Positions 43,079 through 51,879 are shown, counted from the stretch's first letter. The stretch: 51,879 nucleotides of DNA from Candidatus Poribacteria bacterium (GCA_022825825.1 JAJDWA010000024.1:1-51879), one strand, 5' to 3'. Translations and numbers: made by a program. Notes: a model not told the origin generated them from the sequence alone.

Positions 43079-44551
43079 CTAATTCTCTGGACGCATCTGC
43101 GGAAATAGGATGACATCCCGTATAGAGTATTGATCTGTCAACAACATGGTCAACCTATCTATCCCTATTCCGAGTCCGCCAGTGGGCGGCATGCCGTATT
43201 CCAATGCACGCAGATAATCTTCGTCTACCATGAAGGCTTCCTCATCACCTTTTGCTAAATTGCTTGCTTGTTCCATAAAGCGCTGCCGTTGGTCAATCGG
43301 ATCATTCAATTCGCTAAATGCGTTGCCAACTTCCATGCCGCTGATAAAAAATTCAAACCGTTCCACGAGTTCAGGATTCTCAGGTTTCTTTTTGGCAAAT
43401 GGGGACACTTCAATGGGATAGTCGTAGATAAATGTCGGTTGAATCAGTTTCGACTCTACATAAACGTCAAATAATTCAGCAATTATTTCGCCCTTTGACT
43501 CATCTCCTGCTAATTCAATACCTGCGTTTACTGCCTTTGTATATAATTCATGAGCAGAAAGTGCATCGGGATCAAAATCGCTATATTCCTGAATAGACTC
43601 TATCATAGTGATTCTTCGCCACGGCGGGGTAAAATCTATTTCTTCTTCCTGATAGGCTATTTTTGTTGTGCCATGAATTTTTTCAACAGTTTCAGCAATC
43701 AGATTTTCTGTTAGTTCCATCACCTCAAGGTAATCTGCATAAGCCAGATAGAGTTCAAGCATCGTAAATTCTGGGTTGTGATCGCGATCCATGCCTTCGT
43801 TGCGGAAGTCTCTCGAAAATTCATATACCCGATCAAACCCGCCTACTATGAGTCGCTTTAGGTAAAGTTCATTTGCAATGCGAAGATATAACGGCTGATC
43901 TAATGTGTTATGATAGGTTGTGAAGGGACGTGCACTCGCGCCACCGTAGATTGGCTGCAGGACAGGTGTTTCCACTTCAATAAAATTTTGTTCATTGAGC
44001 ATGTCTCGAATAGCTTGGACAATTTTTGTCCTCTTTACAAAGACTTCCTTCACTTCAGGATTCATGATGAGATCTGCATATCGTTGTCTATAGCGAGTCT
44101 GTTTATCTTGTAAGCCGTGCCATTTTTCGGGGAGAGGTCGGATAGATTTGGAGAGTAGTTCCACTGTATCGGCGAGGATTGTTAATTCCCCTGTGCGTGT
44201 CCGGAAAACAACACCACTGGCACCGATAATATCACCAACATCAAATCGGCGATAAATTCGATAAGAGTCTGCTCCGACATCATCTCGACGCACATAAATC
44301 TGGACTTGCCCCGTACTATCTTGCAAATGTGCAAAACTACTTTTGCCATGATCGCGTTTAGTCATAATCCTACCAGCGATAGTAACTCGGTTGGTTTCGT
44401 CAGGGGTTTTATCTGCATCTTCAAATTCTTTGTGAATTTCTGATGTTGTATGTGTTGGGGCGTATTGATGCGGAAAAGGGTCAATACCTGCTTCTCGGAT
44501 TTCATTTAATTTTTCTTTGCGTTGTCGCATTAACTCATTTGTTTCTTCCAT
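43079..44551 (-). CDS. lysS: lysyl-tRNA synthetase, class II
   Basis: 490 residues charging tRNA-Lys. N-terminal OB-fold anticodon domain (about 55-150, TIAGRIMTKRDHGKSSFAHLQD), class II motif 1 (FIEVETPVLQPIYGGASARPF), motif 2 (FSRDFRNEGMDRDHNPEFTMLE), motif 3 (GMPPTGGLGIGIDRLTMLLTD). ATG preceded by AAAAGGAGGG. Length and motifs are normal. Situated in the long minus-strand block. Confidence 0.96.
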   Translation of the reverse strand: MEETNELMRQRKEKLNEIREAGIDPFPHQYAPTHTTSEIHKEFEDADKTPDETNRVTIAGRIMTKRDHGKSSFAHLQDSTGQVQIYVRRDDVGADSYRIYRRFDVGDIIGASGVVFRTRTGELTILADTVELLSKSIRPLPEKWHGLQDKQTRYRQRYADLIMNPEVKEVFVKRTKIVQAIRDMLNEQNFIEVETPVLQPIYGGASARPFTTYHNTLDQPLYLRIANELYLKRLIVGGFDRVYEFSRDFRNEGMDRDHNPEFTMLELYLAYADYLEVMELTENLIAETVEKIHGTTKIAYQEEEIDFTPPWRRITMIESIQEYSDFDPDALSAHELYTKAVNAGIELAGDESKGEIIAELFDVYVESKLIQPTFIYDYPIEVSPFAKKKPENPELVERFEFFISGMEVGNAFSELNDPIDQRQRFMEQASNLAKGDEEAFMVDEDYLRALEYGMPPTGGLGIGIDRLTMLLTDQYSIRDVILFPQMRPEN

Positions 44552-44632
44552 ACGGCTACCCTCCTTTTCTATCTTATGACCATTTTAATTATACCCTTAT
44601 TTTCTGTCTGATGCAACATGAAAACTGGAAGA

Positions 44633-46009
44633 TCATCTATGCTTGAGTTCTGCCCATTTTACCAAGCGTTTGCCGATTGCGGTTACGCTGAGTGCTTTTC
44701 TGATAGACGATGATTGCGCACCCATTGCGGCAGCAGGACTATTCTCTTTTAGCCTATAATCCCCTCTATCCGCATCAACGAAAAGCGGATCCGCATCAAT
44801 ATTGTTTACATAAGTAAACCAGTTTCCATCAGGTTCATGACCGATTCCTTCAAGGCCGCCCTGGATATCACATGACTTTATGGTTATGTTCCTACCTACT
44901 CCTGCAAATTCAGCATGATCACCCTTTGTGTTATTGCCCCAAACAATAGAATTGGACAAATTAAAAGATGAAAAATCTATAAAAGCATATACACCGCCAC
45001 CTTCTGCGTTTGCAGTATTACGCGTAATTGTACAATGCGTAATTTCTGCGTGTCCCCACTTTGAATGGATATAAATTCCACCGCCAGACTTTGTTGCGAT
45101 GTTTTGCGCGATAATACAGTCAGAAACATCAATAATAGACGACCCATCACAGTAAATTCCACCACCGAATTCAGCCTTGTTTCGTGTAATAATAGAATCA
45201 GTAATATTCATATAGGAGTAGAATCGGCATTCAATACCGCTGCCCCTGTTTTGTGTAATAAGACAATCGGTTATAGGATTATTACCTCGTGTGAAACGGT
45301 TATAGGCTATGCCTCTGCCATTATTCTCAGACACCGTGCAATTCTTTATAACCGGGTTCACATTGTCGTAGCAGAAAATGCCATCACCGTCATTCTTTGA
45401 AATTGTGCAATTGATTAGACTCGGTTGACTTTTGTTTTGTGTCGTACTTCCTGTAAAGAGAACACCGCCGCCGTGCCCCGAATTTGCACTATTGTCTATA
45501 ATTTTGCACGCAATTATGATAGCATCAGAATTAAAGCAGTAAATTCCACCGCCGCCTCGACCTTCTAAATCCGGTGCAACTGATCGGTTCTTGGTAATCA
45601 CGCAGTTTTTAATTGTCGGTGAAGCGTTGTTGCAGTAGATGCCACCACCTAACACATGCACACCATTTCTGATTGTAAATCCATCCAATATTGAGTCATT
45701 GGTCTCTTTGTTGTGGAAAGTAAAACCTCTTGTTTCAGCCTCTTCTTCACAATCAATGATTGTTGCCTTTGCACCACTCAGCGACTTAACGGTTATCTGT
45801 TTTCCCTTAAAATCTATATTTACATTTCCTTCGCCTCTGTAAATTCCATCTGCTACTAAAACCGTATCACCATCTTTTGCTGCGTCAATGCCGGATTGGA
45901 TTGTGGGGCGATCTGCGGGAACATCTATGATTAAAGCAAATATAGGTGTATTCACGCAAATCAAACTTAGAATGATTATTATATATACAAGACACCGATT
46001 TCTATTCAT
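44633..46009 (-). CDS. secreted parallel beta-helix protein A (DUF1565/Pmp-like)
   Basis: 458 residues. Signal peptide (CLVYIIIILSLICVNTPIFA), then a start typical of parallel beta-helix proteins (IDVPADRPTIQSGIDAAKDG, DTVLVADGIYRGEGNVNIDF) and about twelve G-G-G-I-Y-C-N/I-x-N-C-x-I-x-x-N rungs up to about residue 380. The last part contains DADPLFVDADRGDYRLKENSPAAAMGA and ends with SVTAIGKRLVKWAELKHR. It may bind or cleave polysaccharide, or be a surface protein; no catalytic residues can be named. First in coordinates of three tandem paralogues separated by only 20-25 nt. Confidence 0.87.
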   Translation of the reverse strand: MNRNRCLVYIIIILSLICVNTPIFALIIDVPADRPTIQSGIDAAKDGDTVLVADGIYRGEGNVNIDFKGKQITVKSLSGAKATIIDCEEEAETRGFTFHNKETNDSILDGFTIRNGVHVLGGGIYCNNASPTIKNCVITKNRSVAPDLEGRGGGGIYCFNSDAIIIACKIIDNSANSGHGGGVLFTGSTTQNKSQPSLINCTISKNDGDGIFCYDNVNPVIKNCTVSENNGRGIAYNRFTRGNNPITDCLITQNRGSGIECRFYSYMNITDSIITRNKAEFGGGIYCDGSSIIDVSDCIIAQNIATKSGGGIYIHSKWGHAEITHCTITRNTANAEGGGVYAFIDFSSFNLSNSIVWGNNTKGDHAEFAGVGRNITIKSCDIQGGLEGIGHEPDGNWFTYVNNIDADPLFVDADRGDYRLKENSPAAAMGAQSSSIRKALSVTAIGKRLVKWAELKHR

Positions 46010-46032
46010 GTTTTACTCCGATTGTAGGTTAA

Positions 46033-47427
46033 TCATTGTTTTCTTTTTAGACCAGCCCACATAACCACTTTGTTACCAACTGGGGTAACACTTACCAATC
46101 CATCAAGTATAGAATGTGCACCGATTGCATAAGCGGGACTGTTTGGTTTAACTCGATAATTACCGCCTGCAGCATCAATAAAAAGCGGGTCTTCATGGAT
46201 GTTGCCTTCTATTAATGTCCGATCCCATTCAGAGATACGAACTATATCTTCAATTTTACCATTAATGTTGTTACCCTTGATAGTGATCTGTCCAAATATG
46301 TATTGAGAAATAAATGCTTCACTATGACTGATATCAGCATCGTTTCCCCAAATAATTGAATTACTCAATAAAAAGGACGTGCCAGGAGAAACATAAATCC
46401 CTCCGCCCTTCACATGTGCTCTATTCTGCGTAATTGTACAGAATTCTATTATTGCAGATCCTTTGGTAGAACGCACTTCAATTCCTCCCCCAGTATATGT
46501 TGCTACATTTTCTGCAATTACACAATAAGAAACATCAACAGAACCCGTAATACCACAGTAAATACCTGCCCCCCTTCTTGCTGTGTTGCCTCTGATGATA
46601 GATTTTTCAATGAACATAGTGCAATATTCTGTAATCGAAACCCCACCAGCTGAATTGTGTTCAATAACACAGTTGAAAATAGGTTTAGTTGCCCATACCA
46701 AATAGGCATAAACGATACCTATGCCCTTATTATGAGAGACTGTGCAATCCCTGATATCAGGTCTTGTTCTAGTACAAAAAATGCCGCTACCCATATTATG
46801 TGAAATAACACAGTTGATCAGACTTATATCATGACAAGGTTCCTCTGCCAGATCATCATCCTTCGACAAACATCCCTCAAAGAGCACACCAGCTCCATGT
46901 CTTGCTATATTATTTCTAATAGTGCATCCCGATATTACTGCAGCAGAATCCAGACAGTAGATGCCGCCGCCACCTTCACCGTAGTATTTGTTTGCTGTCG
47001 CTTGATTCCTATCAACTACACAATTTTTAATAGTAGGTGACGCATTATCACAAAAAATGCCACCACCCATTTCGTAAATTCCGTTTATTATTGTAATACC
47101 GTCTAACACAGAATCATTCGTCTCATTGTTTTGAAATATAAAACCACGGGTGTCTGGTTTTCTTTCGCAATCAACGGTTGTCGATTCTGCACCATTTTGG
47201 GACTTAACAGTAATCTCTTTGCCTTTAAAATCTATATTGACATTTCCTTCACCTCTGTAGATTCCATCTGCTACTAAAACCGTATCACCATCTTTTGCAG
47301 CATCAATACCTGATTGGATTGTGGGGCGATCTGCGGGAACATCAATGATTAAGGCAAATATAGGTGTATTCACACAAAGTAAACTTAGAATAATGGTTAG
47401 ATGTGCATAACGACCAATTTTATTCAT
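46033..47427 (-). CDS. secreted parallel beta-helix protein B
   Basis: 464 residues, same plan as its neighbours: signal peptide (HLTIILSLLCVNTPIFA), identical IDVPADRPTIQSGIDAAKDG start, beta-helix rungs such as GGGIFCDNASPTIKNCVVD, 'DPLFIDAAGGNYRVKPNSPAYAIGA' region, and C-terminal SVTPVGNKVVMWAGLKRKQ. It is the most divergent of the three in the central rungs (YLVWATKPIFNCVIEHN). ATG with GGGAGGAAC as ribosome-binding site. Confidence 0.87.
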   Translation of the reverse strand: MNKIGRYAHLTIILSLLCVNTPIFALIIDVPADRPTIQSGIDAAKDGDTVLVADGIYRGEGNVNIDFKGKEITVKSQNGAESTTVDCERKPDTRGFIFQNNETNDSVLDGITIINGIYEMGGGIFCDNASPTIKNCVVDRNQATANKYYGEGGGGIYCLDSAAVISGCTIRNNIARHGAGVLFEGCLSKDDDLAEEPCHDISLINCVISHNMGSGIFCTRTRPDIRDCTVSHNKGIGIVYAYLVWATKPIFNCVIEHNSAGGVSITEYCTMFIEKSIIRGNTARRGAGIYCGITGSVDVSYCVIAENVATYTGGGIEVRSTKGSAIIEFCTITQNRAHVKGGGIYVSPGTSFLLSNSIIWGNDADISHSEAFISQYIFGQITIKGNNINGKIEDIVRISEWDRTLIEGNIHEDPLFIDAAGGNYRVKPNSPAYAIGAHSILDGLVSVTPVGNKVVMWAGLKRKQ

Positions 47428-47447
47428 GTTCCTCCCATCATAGATGA

Positions 47448-48854
47448 CTACTTATTTCGTTTCAGTTCTCCCCACATGACCAACCGTTTTCCGACTGAAG
47501 CTACGCTGACTACGCTTTCGCCGGACGAATAGGCACCCATTGCCGCAGCAGGGCTATTCTCCTTAAGCCTATAGTCTCCTCTATCCGCATCAACGAAAAG
47601 TGGATCCGCATCAATGTTGTCTTCATAGATAAACAAAACTCCATCTGGTTCATGACCGATACCATCAAGTCCGTCTCTAATATCGTTTGATTTAATAACT
47701 ATCCATCTACCTGAAACAAAAATTTCAGCGTGTGTTTTATCTGAATTATTGCCCCAAACAATTGAATCGGTTAGCGTGAAAGAGGTAAGACTAAAAATAT
47801 AAATACCTCCACCTCTTTCGCTTGCAGTATTGCGCGTAATTGTACAATTGGTAATTTTTGCCTGCCCCCACTTTGACTCAGCAACATTAATTCCACCTCC
47901 CGACCGTGTTGCGATATTCTGTGCAATAATACAGTTAGAGACTTCAATAATTGCTGATGGGCTACAGTAAATCCCACCGCCATATTTGGCAGTATTTTGC
48001 CTGATGATAGAATCGGTGATCTTCAGGATTGAATACTCGCTGGCTTCTACACCGCCGCCTGTGTTTTGGGCAATTTCACAGTTTGTAATAAGGGTGCCGC
48101 CGCGAGAAAAAAATGTACATATAACCCCACGCCAACTATTATGCATTATCTTGGAGTCTTTAATTATAGGGTATGTATCAGATTGGATATGAACCCCACT
48201 GCCAGTATTGTCTGAAATAGTGCAATTGAGAAGTGAGGGTTGGGATGGGGTTTCTCTCAAGACAACAACACCGTCTACCTCTATTATCGTGTCCCCATCA
48301 AAATAGACACCGCCGCCATAAGCAGATTCGGCGATATTGTGCGAGATTGTAGAATCAATTATTTTCGCATTAGAATTAAAACAGTAAATTCCACCACCGC
48401 GACCGGTACCTCGGTCATTCTTAGCTGCTTTGTTCCATTCTATCACACAATTTTTAATGGTCGGTGAAGCGTTATTGCAGTAGATGCCACCCCCAAACTC
48501 ATGAACACCATTTTTAATTGTAAATCCATCTAATACCGCATCATTCGTTTCTTGATTTTGAAAAATGAAGCCGCGGATGTCTGGTTTTCTTTCGCAATTA
48601 ACGGTTGTCGATTCTGCACCGTTTTGCGACTTAACAGTAATCTGTTTTCCTTTAAAATCTATGTTAACATTTCCTTCGCCTCTGTAGATTCCATCTGCCA
48701 CCAAAACCGTGTCCCCATTTTCGGCAGCATCAATACCTGATTGAATTGTTGGTTGATCAGCAGGAACATGAATCACCCCGGCGAACGTTTGGGCATTGAC
48801 ACATATTAAGCTGAGAACAATAGAAAAATATGCGAAACATCTAAAAGTTTTCAT
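47448..48854 (-). CDS. secreted parallel beta-helix protein C
   Basis: 468 residues. Signal peptide (FRCFAYFSIVLSLICVNAQTFA), IHVPADQPTIQSGIDAAENG start, about twelve rungs (GGGIYCNNASPTIKNCVIE; GGGIYIFSLTSFTLTDSIVW), DADPLFVDADRGDYRLKENS and C-terminal SVASVGKRLVMWGELKRNK. Excellent ribosome-binding site (AGGAGG) before ATG. It lies 22 nt past the prfB stop, so the three beta-helix genes seem to be carried on the lnt-prfB transcript. Confidence 0.87.
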   Translation of the reverse strand: MKTFRCFAYFSIVLSLICVNAQTFAGVIHVPADQPTIQSGIDAAENGDTVLVADGIYRGEGNVNIDFKGKQITVKSQNGAESTTVNCERKPDIRGFIFQNQETNDAVLDGFTIKNGVHEFGGGIYCNNASPTIKNCVIEWNKAAKNDRGTGRGGGIYCFNSNAKIIDSTISHNIAESAYGGGVYFDGDTIIEVDGVVVLRETPSQPSLLNCTISDNTGSGVHIQSDTYPIIKDSKIMHNSWRGVICTFFSRGGTLITNCEIAQNTGGGVEASEYSILKITDSIIRQNTAKYGGGIYCSPSAIIEVSNCIIAQNIATRSGGGINVAESKWGQAKITNCTITRNTASERGGGIYIFSLTSFTLTDSIVWGNNSDKTHAEIFVSGRWIVIKSNDIRDGLDGIGHEPDGVLFIYEDNIDADPLFVDADRGDYRLKENSPAAAMGAYSSGESVVSVASVGKRLVMWGELKRNK

Positions 48855-48876
48855 GTTTTCCTCCTATCAAAGGTAA

Positions 48877-49984
48877 TCACTTATTTTTAGTAGGTTTCAT
48901 TTTCAAAAAACTCTCAATAAACATGTCTATATTACCATTCAAGACAGCGTCAACGTTACCTGTCTCGACGTTTGTTCTCGTATCTTTAACACGTTGATAT
49001 GGATGTAGTACATAAGATCGGATTTGGCTTCCGAAGTCAATGCCTCTCCGTTCTGGTTGTAGTTTGGCAAGCTCTTCGTCACGTTGCGCTCTAAAATGGA
49101 TATACAATCGAGAACGCAATTCCTTCATAGCGATTTCTCGGTTTTTGTGCTGGGAACGTTCATTCTGGCACTGCACCATTATCCCTGTTGGAATATGGGT
49201 AATTCGGACTGCTGAATCCGTTACATTAACATGTTGTCCACCAGCACCGCTCGCTCTATACGTATCAATCCGAAGGTCTTCGGTATTGATCTCTACTTCA
49301 ACACTATCATCAATTTCTGGCGTAACGTGCACTGCAGCAAATGAGGTATGCCGTTTGTTGTTATAATCAAACGGGGAAAGACGAACAAGACGATGCACAC
49401 CGGATTCTGCTTGTAGGTAACCATAAGCAGATGCCCCTTTTACGAATATTGTTGCCCCTTTAATACCAGCTTCATCTCCAGGCGTAATATCCGCGATTTC
49501 AGTCGTGTAGTTGCGTTGGTCGCACCAACGAAGATACATTCGCATCAGCATGCCTGCCCAGTCTTGCGCATCAACACCGCCTGCCCCCGGATTAATGCTA
49601 AGAATCGCGTTGTTCGCGTCAAACTCCCCATTTAACATTAACCGCAGTTCCATTTTCTCTAACTGTGCAGTAACTGATGTGATGCCATGCTGAACCTCTG
49701 AATCCAAGCTGGTATCATTTTCTTCTATGCCAAGTTCAATCAAAACCTGTAAATCATCAACAGCACTCTTAATTTTTTCATATTCACCAATTTCTTCTTT
49801 GAGGGCGGCAATACGTTGATTTACTGTTTGAACACGCTGCGAATTCCCCCAAAAGTCGGGTGCCATTGCCGCTTTTTCAAGTTCCTCTAATTCTTTTTGT
49901 TTAGCAGGAAGGTCAAAGGTACCCCCTGAGTTCATCAAGTTGATTTGTCACTGTATCTACTTCTATTTTTAAGTCTGTAAGCAT
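48877..49984 (-). CDS. prfB: peptide chain release factor 2, programmed +1 frameshift
   Basis: RF2 (about 368 residues after frameshift) ends translation at UAA and UGA. A first frame starts at ATG 49984 (MLTDLKIEVDTVTNQLDELR...) after AAAGGATATAA and stops at an in-frame TGA (49915-49913). The site reads AGGGGG (49927-49922), TAC, CTT, TGA, C: the classical prfB arrangement, in which the ribosome slips +1 at CTT and continues as D-L-P-A-K-Q from 49914. The second frame has SPF (LSPFDYNNKRH) for stop recognition and GAGGQHVNVTDSA, the GGQ loop that hydrolyses the peptidyl-tRNA. An annotation from the second frame alone would begin falsely at ATG 49938. Confidence 0.96.
49913..49927 (-). promoter_or_regulatory. 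prfB: prfB recoding site (SD-like AGGGGG + CTT TGA C)
   Basis: On the minus strand the internal Shine-Dalgarno-like AGGGGG at 49927-49922 lies 3 nt before CTT (49918-49916), followed by the TGA at 49915-49913. This is the conserved signal for autoregulatory +1 frameshifting: low RF2 lets the ribosome pause at UGA and shift. Confidence 0.95.
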
Positions 49985-50002
49985 TTATATCCTTTCAGTT
50001 AT

Positions 50003-51586
50003 CTATGGTTTTTGGTTTGTATGCCGCATTACAATTCCGGAAGCAATACATGTGAGACTAATCATTAAACAAAAAATAGGCAACCAATCACCATAACGTG
50101 TATACAACGTGTTCTGCTCTCTTGATAGTGGCACATCTGCTATTAAGTACTCTTCAGCAGTTTGGGGTGTTACAAACGGTGTTATAATCTGTCCGAAACT
50201 GTCAACAATACATGTGTATCCGCCATTCGCGCAACGGAAAACGGTAATGCGGTTCTCTACTGCACGTAAAGGAGCCATTGCCAGATGTAATTCAGGGAAA
50301 GCGGTTCCAGTAAACCATGCATCATTTGTGAGAATCCCCATTGCATCCGCGCCTTTTTTCACAAGCTGCCGAAAATGGTTTGGAAAGGCGGATTCAAAGC
50401 AGATTGATGTCCCGACTTCTATTTGATCTTTGTTAGTTTGTATTGCTTCAACGTTTGTTATTGGCAAAAGGTTTACTGTTTTTCCATGTTCATACGGATG
50501 AAATTGGACAAAATTGGGGAGAAAATCCGCTAAAGGCACATATTCTCCAAACGGCACAAGGTGCATCTTGGTGTACTTTCCAAGTCTTTTTCCCTCTGAT
50601 GAAACTGAAATGACGCGGTTATAAATGTTACCAAACGCATCAAGATCAGTAGCACCGATAAGCATTGGAATGCCACCAATTTCTCCGAATGTCTGCTTAA
50701 ATAAATTATGAAATCTCCTCGAATGATTAGATGACGCTTGTACTATCCACTCTCCAGATAATACTTTTCCTCTAACTGCCGTCTCGGGCCAAACAATTAC
50801 GTCAGGGTTTTCAACTGCGACTTTCCGTGTCAAATCGAGGTATTTTTTAATGATCTTTTCAATATTTTCTGATTCCCATTTCTCTATTTGCGCAATATTT
50901 CCTGGGATAAGTGCCACCTTCATATTTTGTTGCGGCGTATTTTCACTTCTTGCTATTGTAGCATATCCATAAATTAGGCAGATCGCTGCTAACAAGCAGG
51001 GAATGATTGCCGCTATCAATTCTTTCCGCCACTCTTGCCTGCGACGAATTAATGTAGCAATCCCCGCATTGAAAAGGACAATCACAAAGCTAATACCGTA
51101 AACACCTGTTAGCGATGCGATTTGAATTCCGGGTAGATAATTCCACTGCGAGTAACCGATGTTCCCCCATGGAAAGCCTGTTAGCAACCAACTACGCACC
51201 CACTCTAAGCTAACCCAGATAGCGGCAACCCCTAACGGAAATAGCCCCCCCGATTGCCACGGCAATTTATGTACCAGCACCGAAAAGACCGCGAAATAGA
51301 GCGCCGTATATCCTACCAAAAGTAGATAACCGAGTAGTGTAACAAATATATTCGCATAAGGATATAAGAGGACGATTGCTAAAAGTAAACCAGCAAAAAA
51401 CAGAAATCCTGCCACATAGCCTACACAAAATGCCGATTTCCAATTCTCAACTGGTTCAAGTGCTACCAATAACGGGACTAACGCAATCCATGCAAGTGGG
51501 AAGAAATTGACACTGGGAAAACTACAGAACAAGACTATGCCTGAACAAGCAGCAAGCAAATAACGATAACGTTTCACAAAATTCAA
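50003..51586 (-). CDS. lnt: apolipoprotein N-acyltransferase
   Basis: 527 residues adding the third acyl chain to lipoproteins. N-terminal membrane domain of about six helices (1-210), then a carbon-nitrogen hydrolase domain with Glu (VIVWPETAVRG), Lys (YTKMHLVPFGEYVPLADFLP) and Cys (VGTSICFESAFPNHF) of the catalytic triad, and a last helix near 500-520. Motifs such as LTGFPWGNIGYSQWNYLPGIQ are typical. TTG start (51586) with GGA 9-11 nt before it. A consensus-like promoter lies at 51620-51648. First gene of a probable long operon with prfB and the beta-helix genes. Confidence 0.95.
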   Translation of the reverse strand: MNFVKRYRYLLAACSGIVLFCSFPSVNFFPLAWIALVPLLVALEPVENWKSAFCVGYVAGFLFFAGLLLAIVLLYPYANIFVTLLGYLLLVGYTALYFAVFSVLVHKLPWQSGGLFPLGVAAIWVSLEWVRSWLLTGFPWGNIGYSQWNYLPGIQIASLTGVYGISFVIVLFNAGIATLIRRRQEWRKELIAAIIPCLLAAICLIYGYATIARSENTPQQNMKVALIPGNIAQIEKWESENIEKIIKKYLDLTRKVAVENPDVIVWPETAVRGKVLSGEWIVQASSNHSRRFHNLFKQTFGEIGGIPMLIGATDLDAFGNIYNRVISVSSEGKRLGKYTKMHLVPFGEYVPLADFLPNFVQFHPYEHGKTVNLLPITNVEAIQTNKDQIEVGTSICFESAFPNHFRQLVKKGADAMGILTNDAWFTGTAFPELHLAMAPLRAVENRITVFRCANGGYTCIVDSFGQIITPFVTPQTAEEYLIADVPLSREQNTLYTRYGDWLPIFCLMISLTCIASGIVMRHTNQKP

Positions 51587-51879
51587 AATGTATCCAAAAG
51601 ATGGCTAAAGTTTTGATACATATTAACATATCAAGTTGAAAGTGTCAATGAAATTACAGTTCAGATATTTCATATTTTTAGACAATCAAAGTAAACCTGA
51701 AAAAGCGATTTACGTTAAAATATATGTTATAATAATATACTATAGTTTGGACAATTTTTCATACGTGAGTTCAATATAAGAAATTGTTGGACTTCATCTG
51801 TTACGAAATCCTAACGCAACACACAAAACGGAACCCTCTTTGCTCCAGCGGAGCAATATGTTTATAGCCACAGTCCGAA
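51587..51879. other. intergenic end of window
   Basis: About 290 AT-rich bases with no gene. It contains the lnt promoter and, at 51840-51856, a hairpin TTGCTCC-AGC-GGAGCAA followed by ATATGTTTATAG, which looks like another dispersed repeat fragment cut by the window edge. Confidence 0.5.
51620..51648 (-). promoter_or_regulatory. sigma-70 promoter of lnt operon
   Basis: On the minus strand a perfect TTGACA (51648-51643) and TAATAT (51625-51620, 4/6) are separated by 17 nt. This gives a transcript start about 25-30 nt before the lnt start codon. Best promoter match noticed in the window. Confidence 0.55.

Noticed and set aside
47448..48854. Repeated sequences as a CRISPR array
   Set aside because: The repeats here and in the WD40 gene are coding, degenerate and of protein-repeat period; no direct repeats with unique spacers were found anywhere in the window.
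49913..49915. TGA suggesting a broken prfB
   Set aside because: The context AGGGGG-TAC-CTT-TGA-C is the normal programmed frameshift site, not a mutation.

Overview
This 51.9 kb window is a chromosomal segment of a Gram-negative (diderm) bacterium with AT-leaning DNA. Outer-membrane assembly genes (bamA-skp-lpxD), lipoprotein sorting and maturation genes (lolC/E-like, lolD, lnt), a secreted Cu/Zn superoxide dismutase and many signal-peptide proteins all point to two membranes. The mix of a CxPSR sulfatase, a mannonate dehydratase-like enzyme, SMP-30 and PIG-L proteins, a WD40/cohesin/dockerin protein with a 'NYPNPFNPETWIPY' C-terminal domain, a CRTAC1 (FG-GAP/ASPIC-UnbV) protein, pentapeptide repeats and archaeal-type lipid genes resembles Candidatus Poribacteria or a relative in the FCB-like superphylum. 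That taxonomic call is inference; no rRNA is present.

Layout. 0.3-6.9 kb: pentapeptide-repeat protein, an unusual sigma-70 factor, larC, a recQ-like helicase and a GT2 glycosyltransferase. 7.2-11.0 kb: a plus-strand operon of TPR, FGE-like and CRTAC1 secreted proteins. 11.0-18.7 kb: an accessory region rich in palindromes, holding a secreted protein of unknown function, sodC, a sulfatase plus mannonate dehydratase-like pair, and small membrane proteins of an apparently undescribed repeat family. 18.7-26.6 kb: comEC, the WD40/cohesin/dockerin protein, SMP-30, a doubled PurS, a PIG-L deacetylase and a tiny dihaem cytochrome. 26.6-32.5 kb, minus strand: grpE-dnaJ-prmA, then a GGGP-synthase gene, a TrmH/SpoU methyltransferase and a UbiA prenyltransferase, a possible archaeal-type ether-lipid module. 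32.7-34.1 kb: a two-gene AlbA_2 module of unknown role. 34.1-51.6 kb, all minus strand: an envelope and translation block (lnt, prfB with programmed frameshift, three tandem beta-helix proteins, lysS, two GNATs, lolC/E-like, lolD, ilvE-like, bamA, skp, lpxD).

Most interesting points: (1) four secreted proteins (one at 11.3 kb, three at 44.6-48.9 kb) share a short C-terminal motif of the form G-K-x(3-4)-W-(A/G)-x-L-K-(R/H), a candidate undescribed sorting or anchoring tag; (2) a membrane module (R-x-P-x-x-F...W, transmembrane segment(s), E-A-K-G...W-x-x-W-Y-x-R-Q) occurs four times in one protein and once in a neighbour; (3) the sigma factor carries a second, degenerate copy of regions 1.2-2; (4) GGGP synthase and a UbiA enzyme lie close together in a bacterium; (5) a nested palindrome and a dispersed hairpin family sit in the accessory region.

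All family calls come from reading motifs by eye; no database search was possible. No tRNA, rRNA, CRISPR array, transposase or phage gene was recognised.
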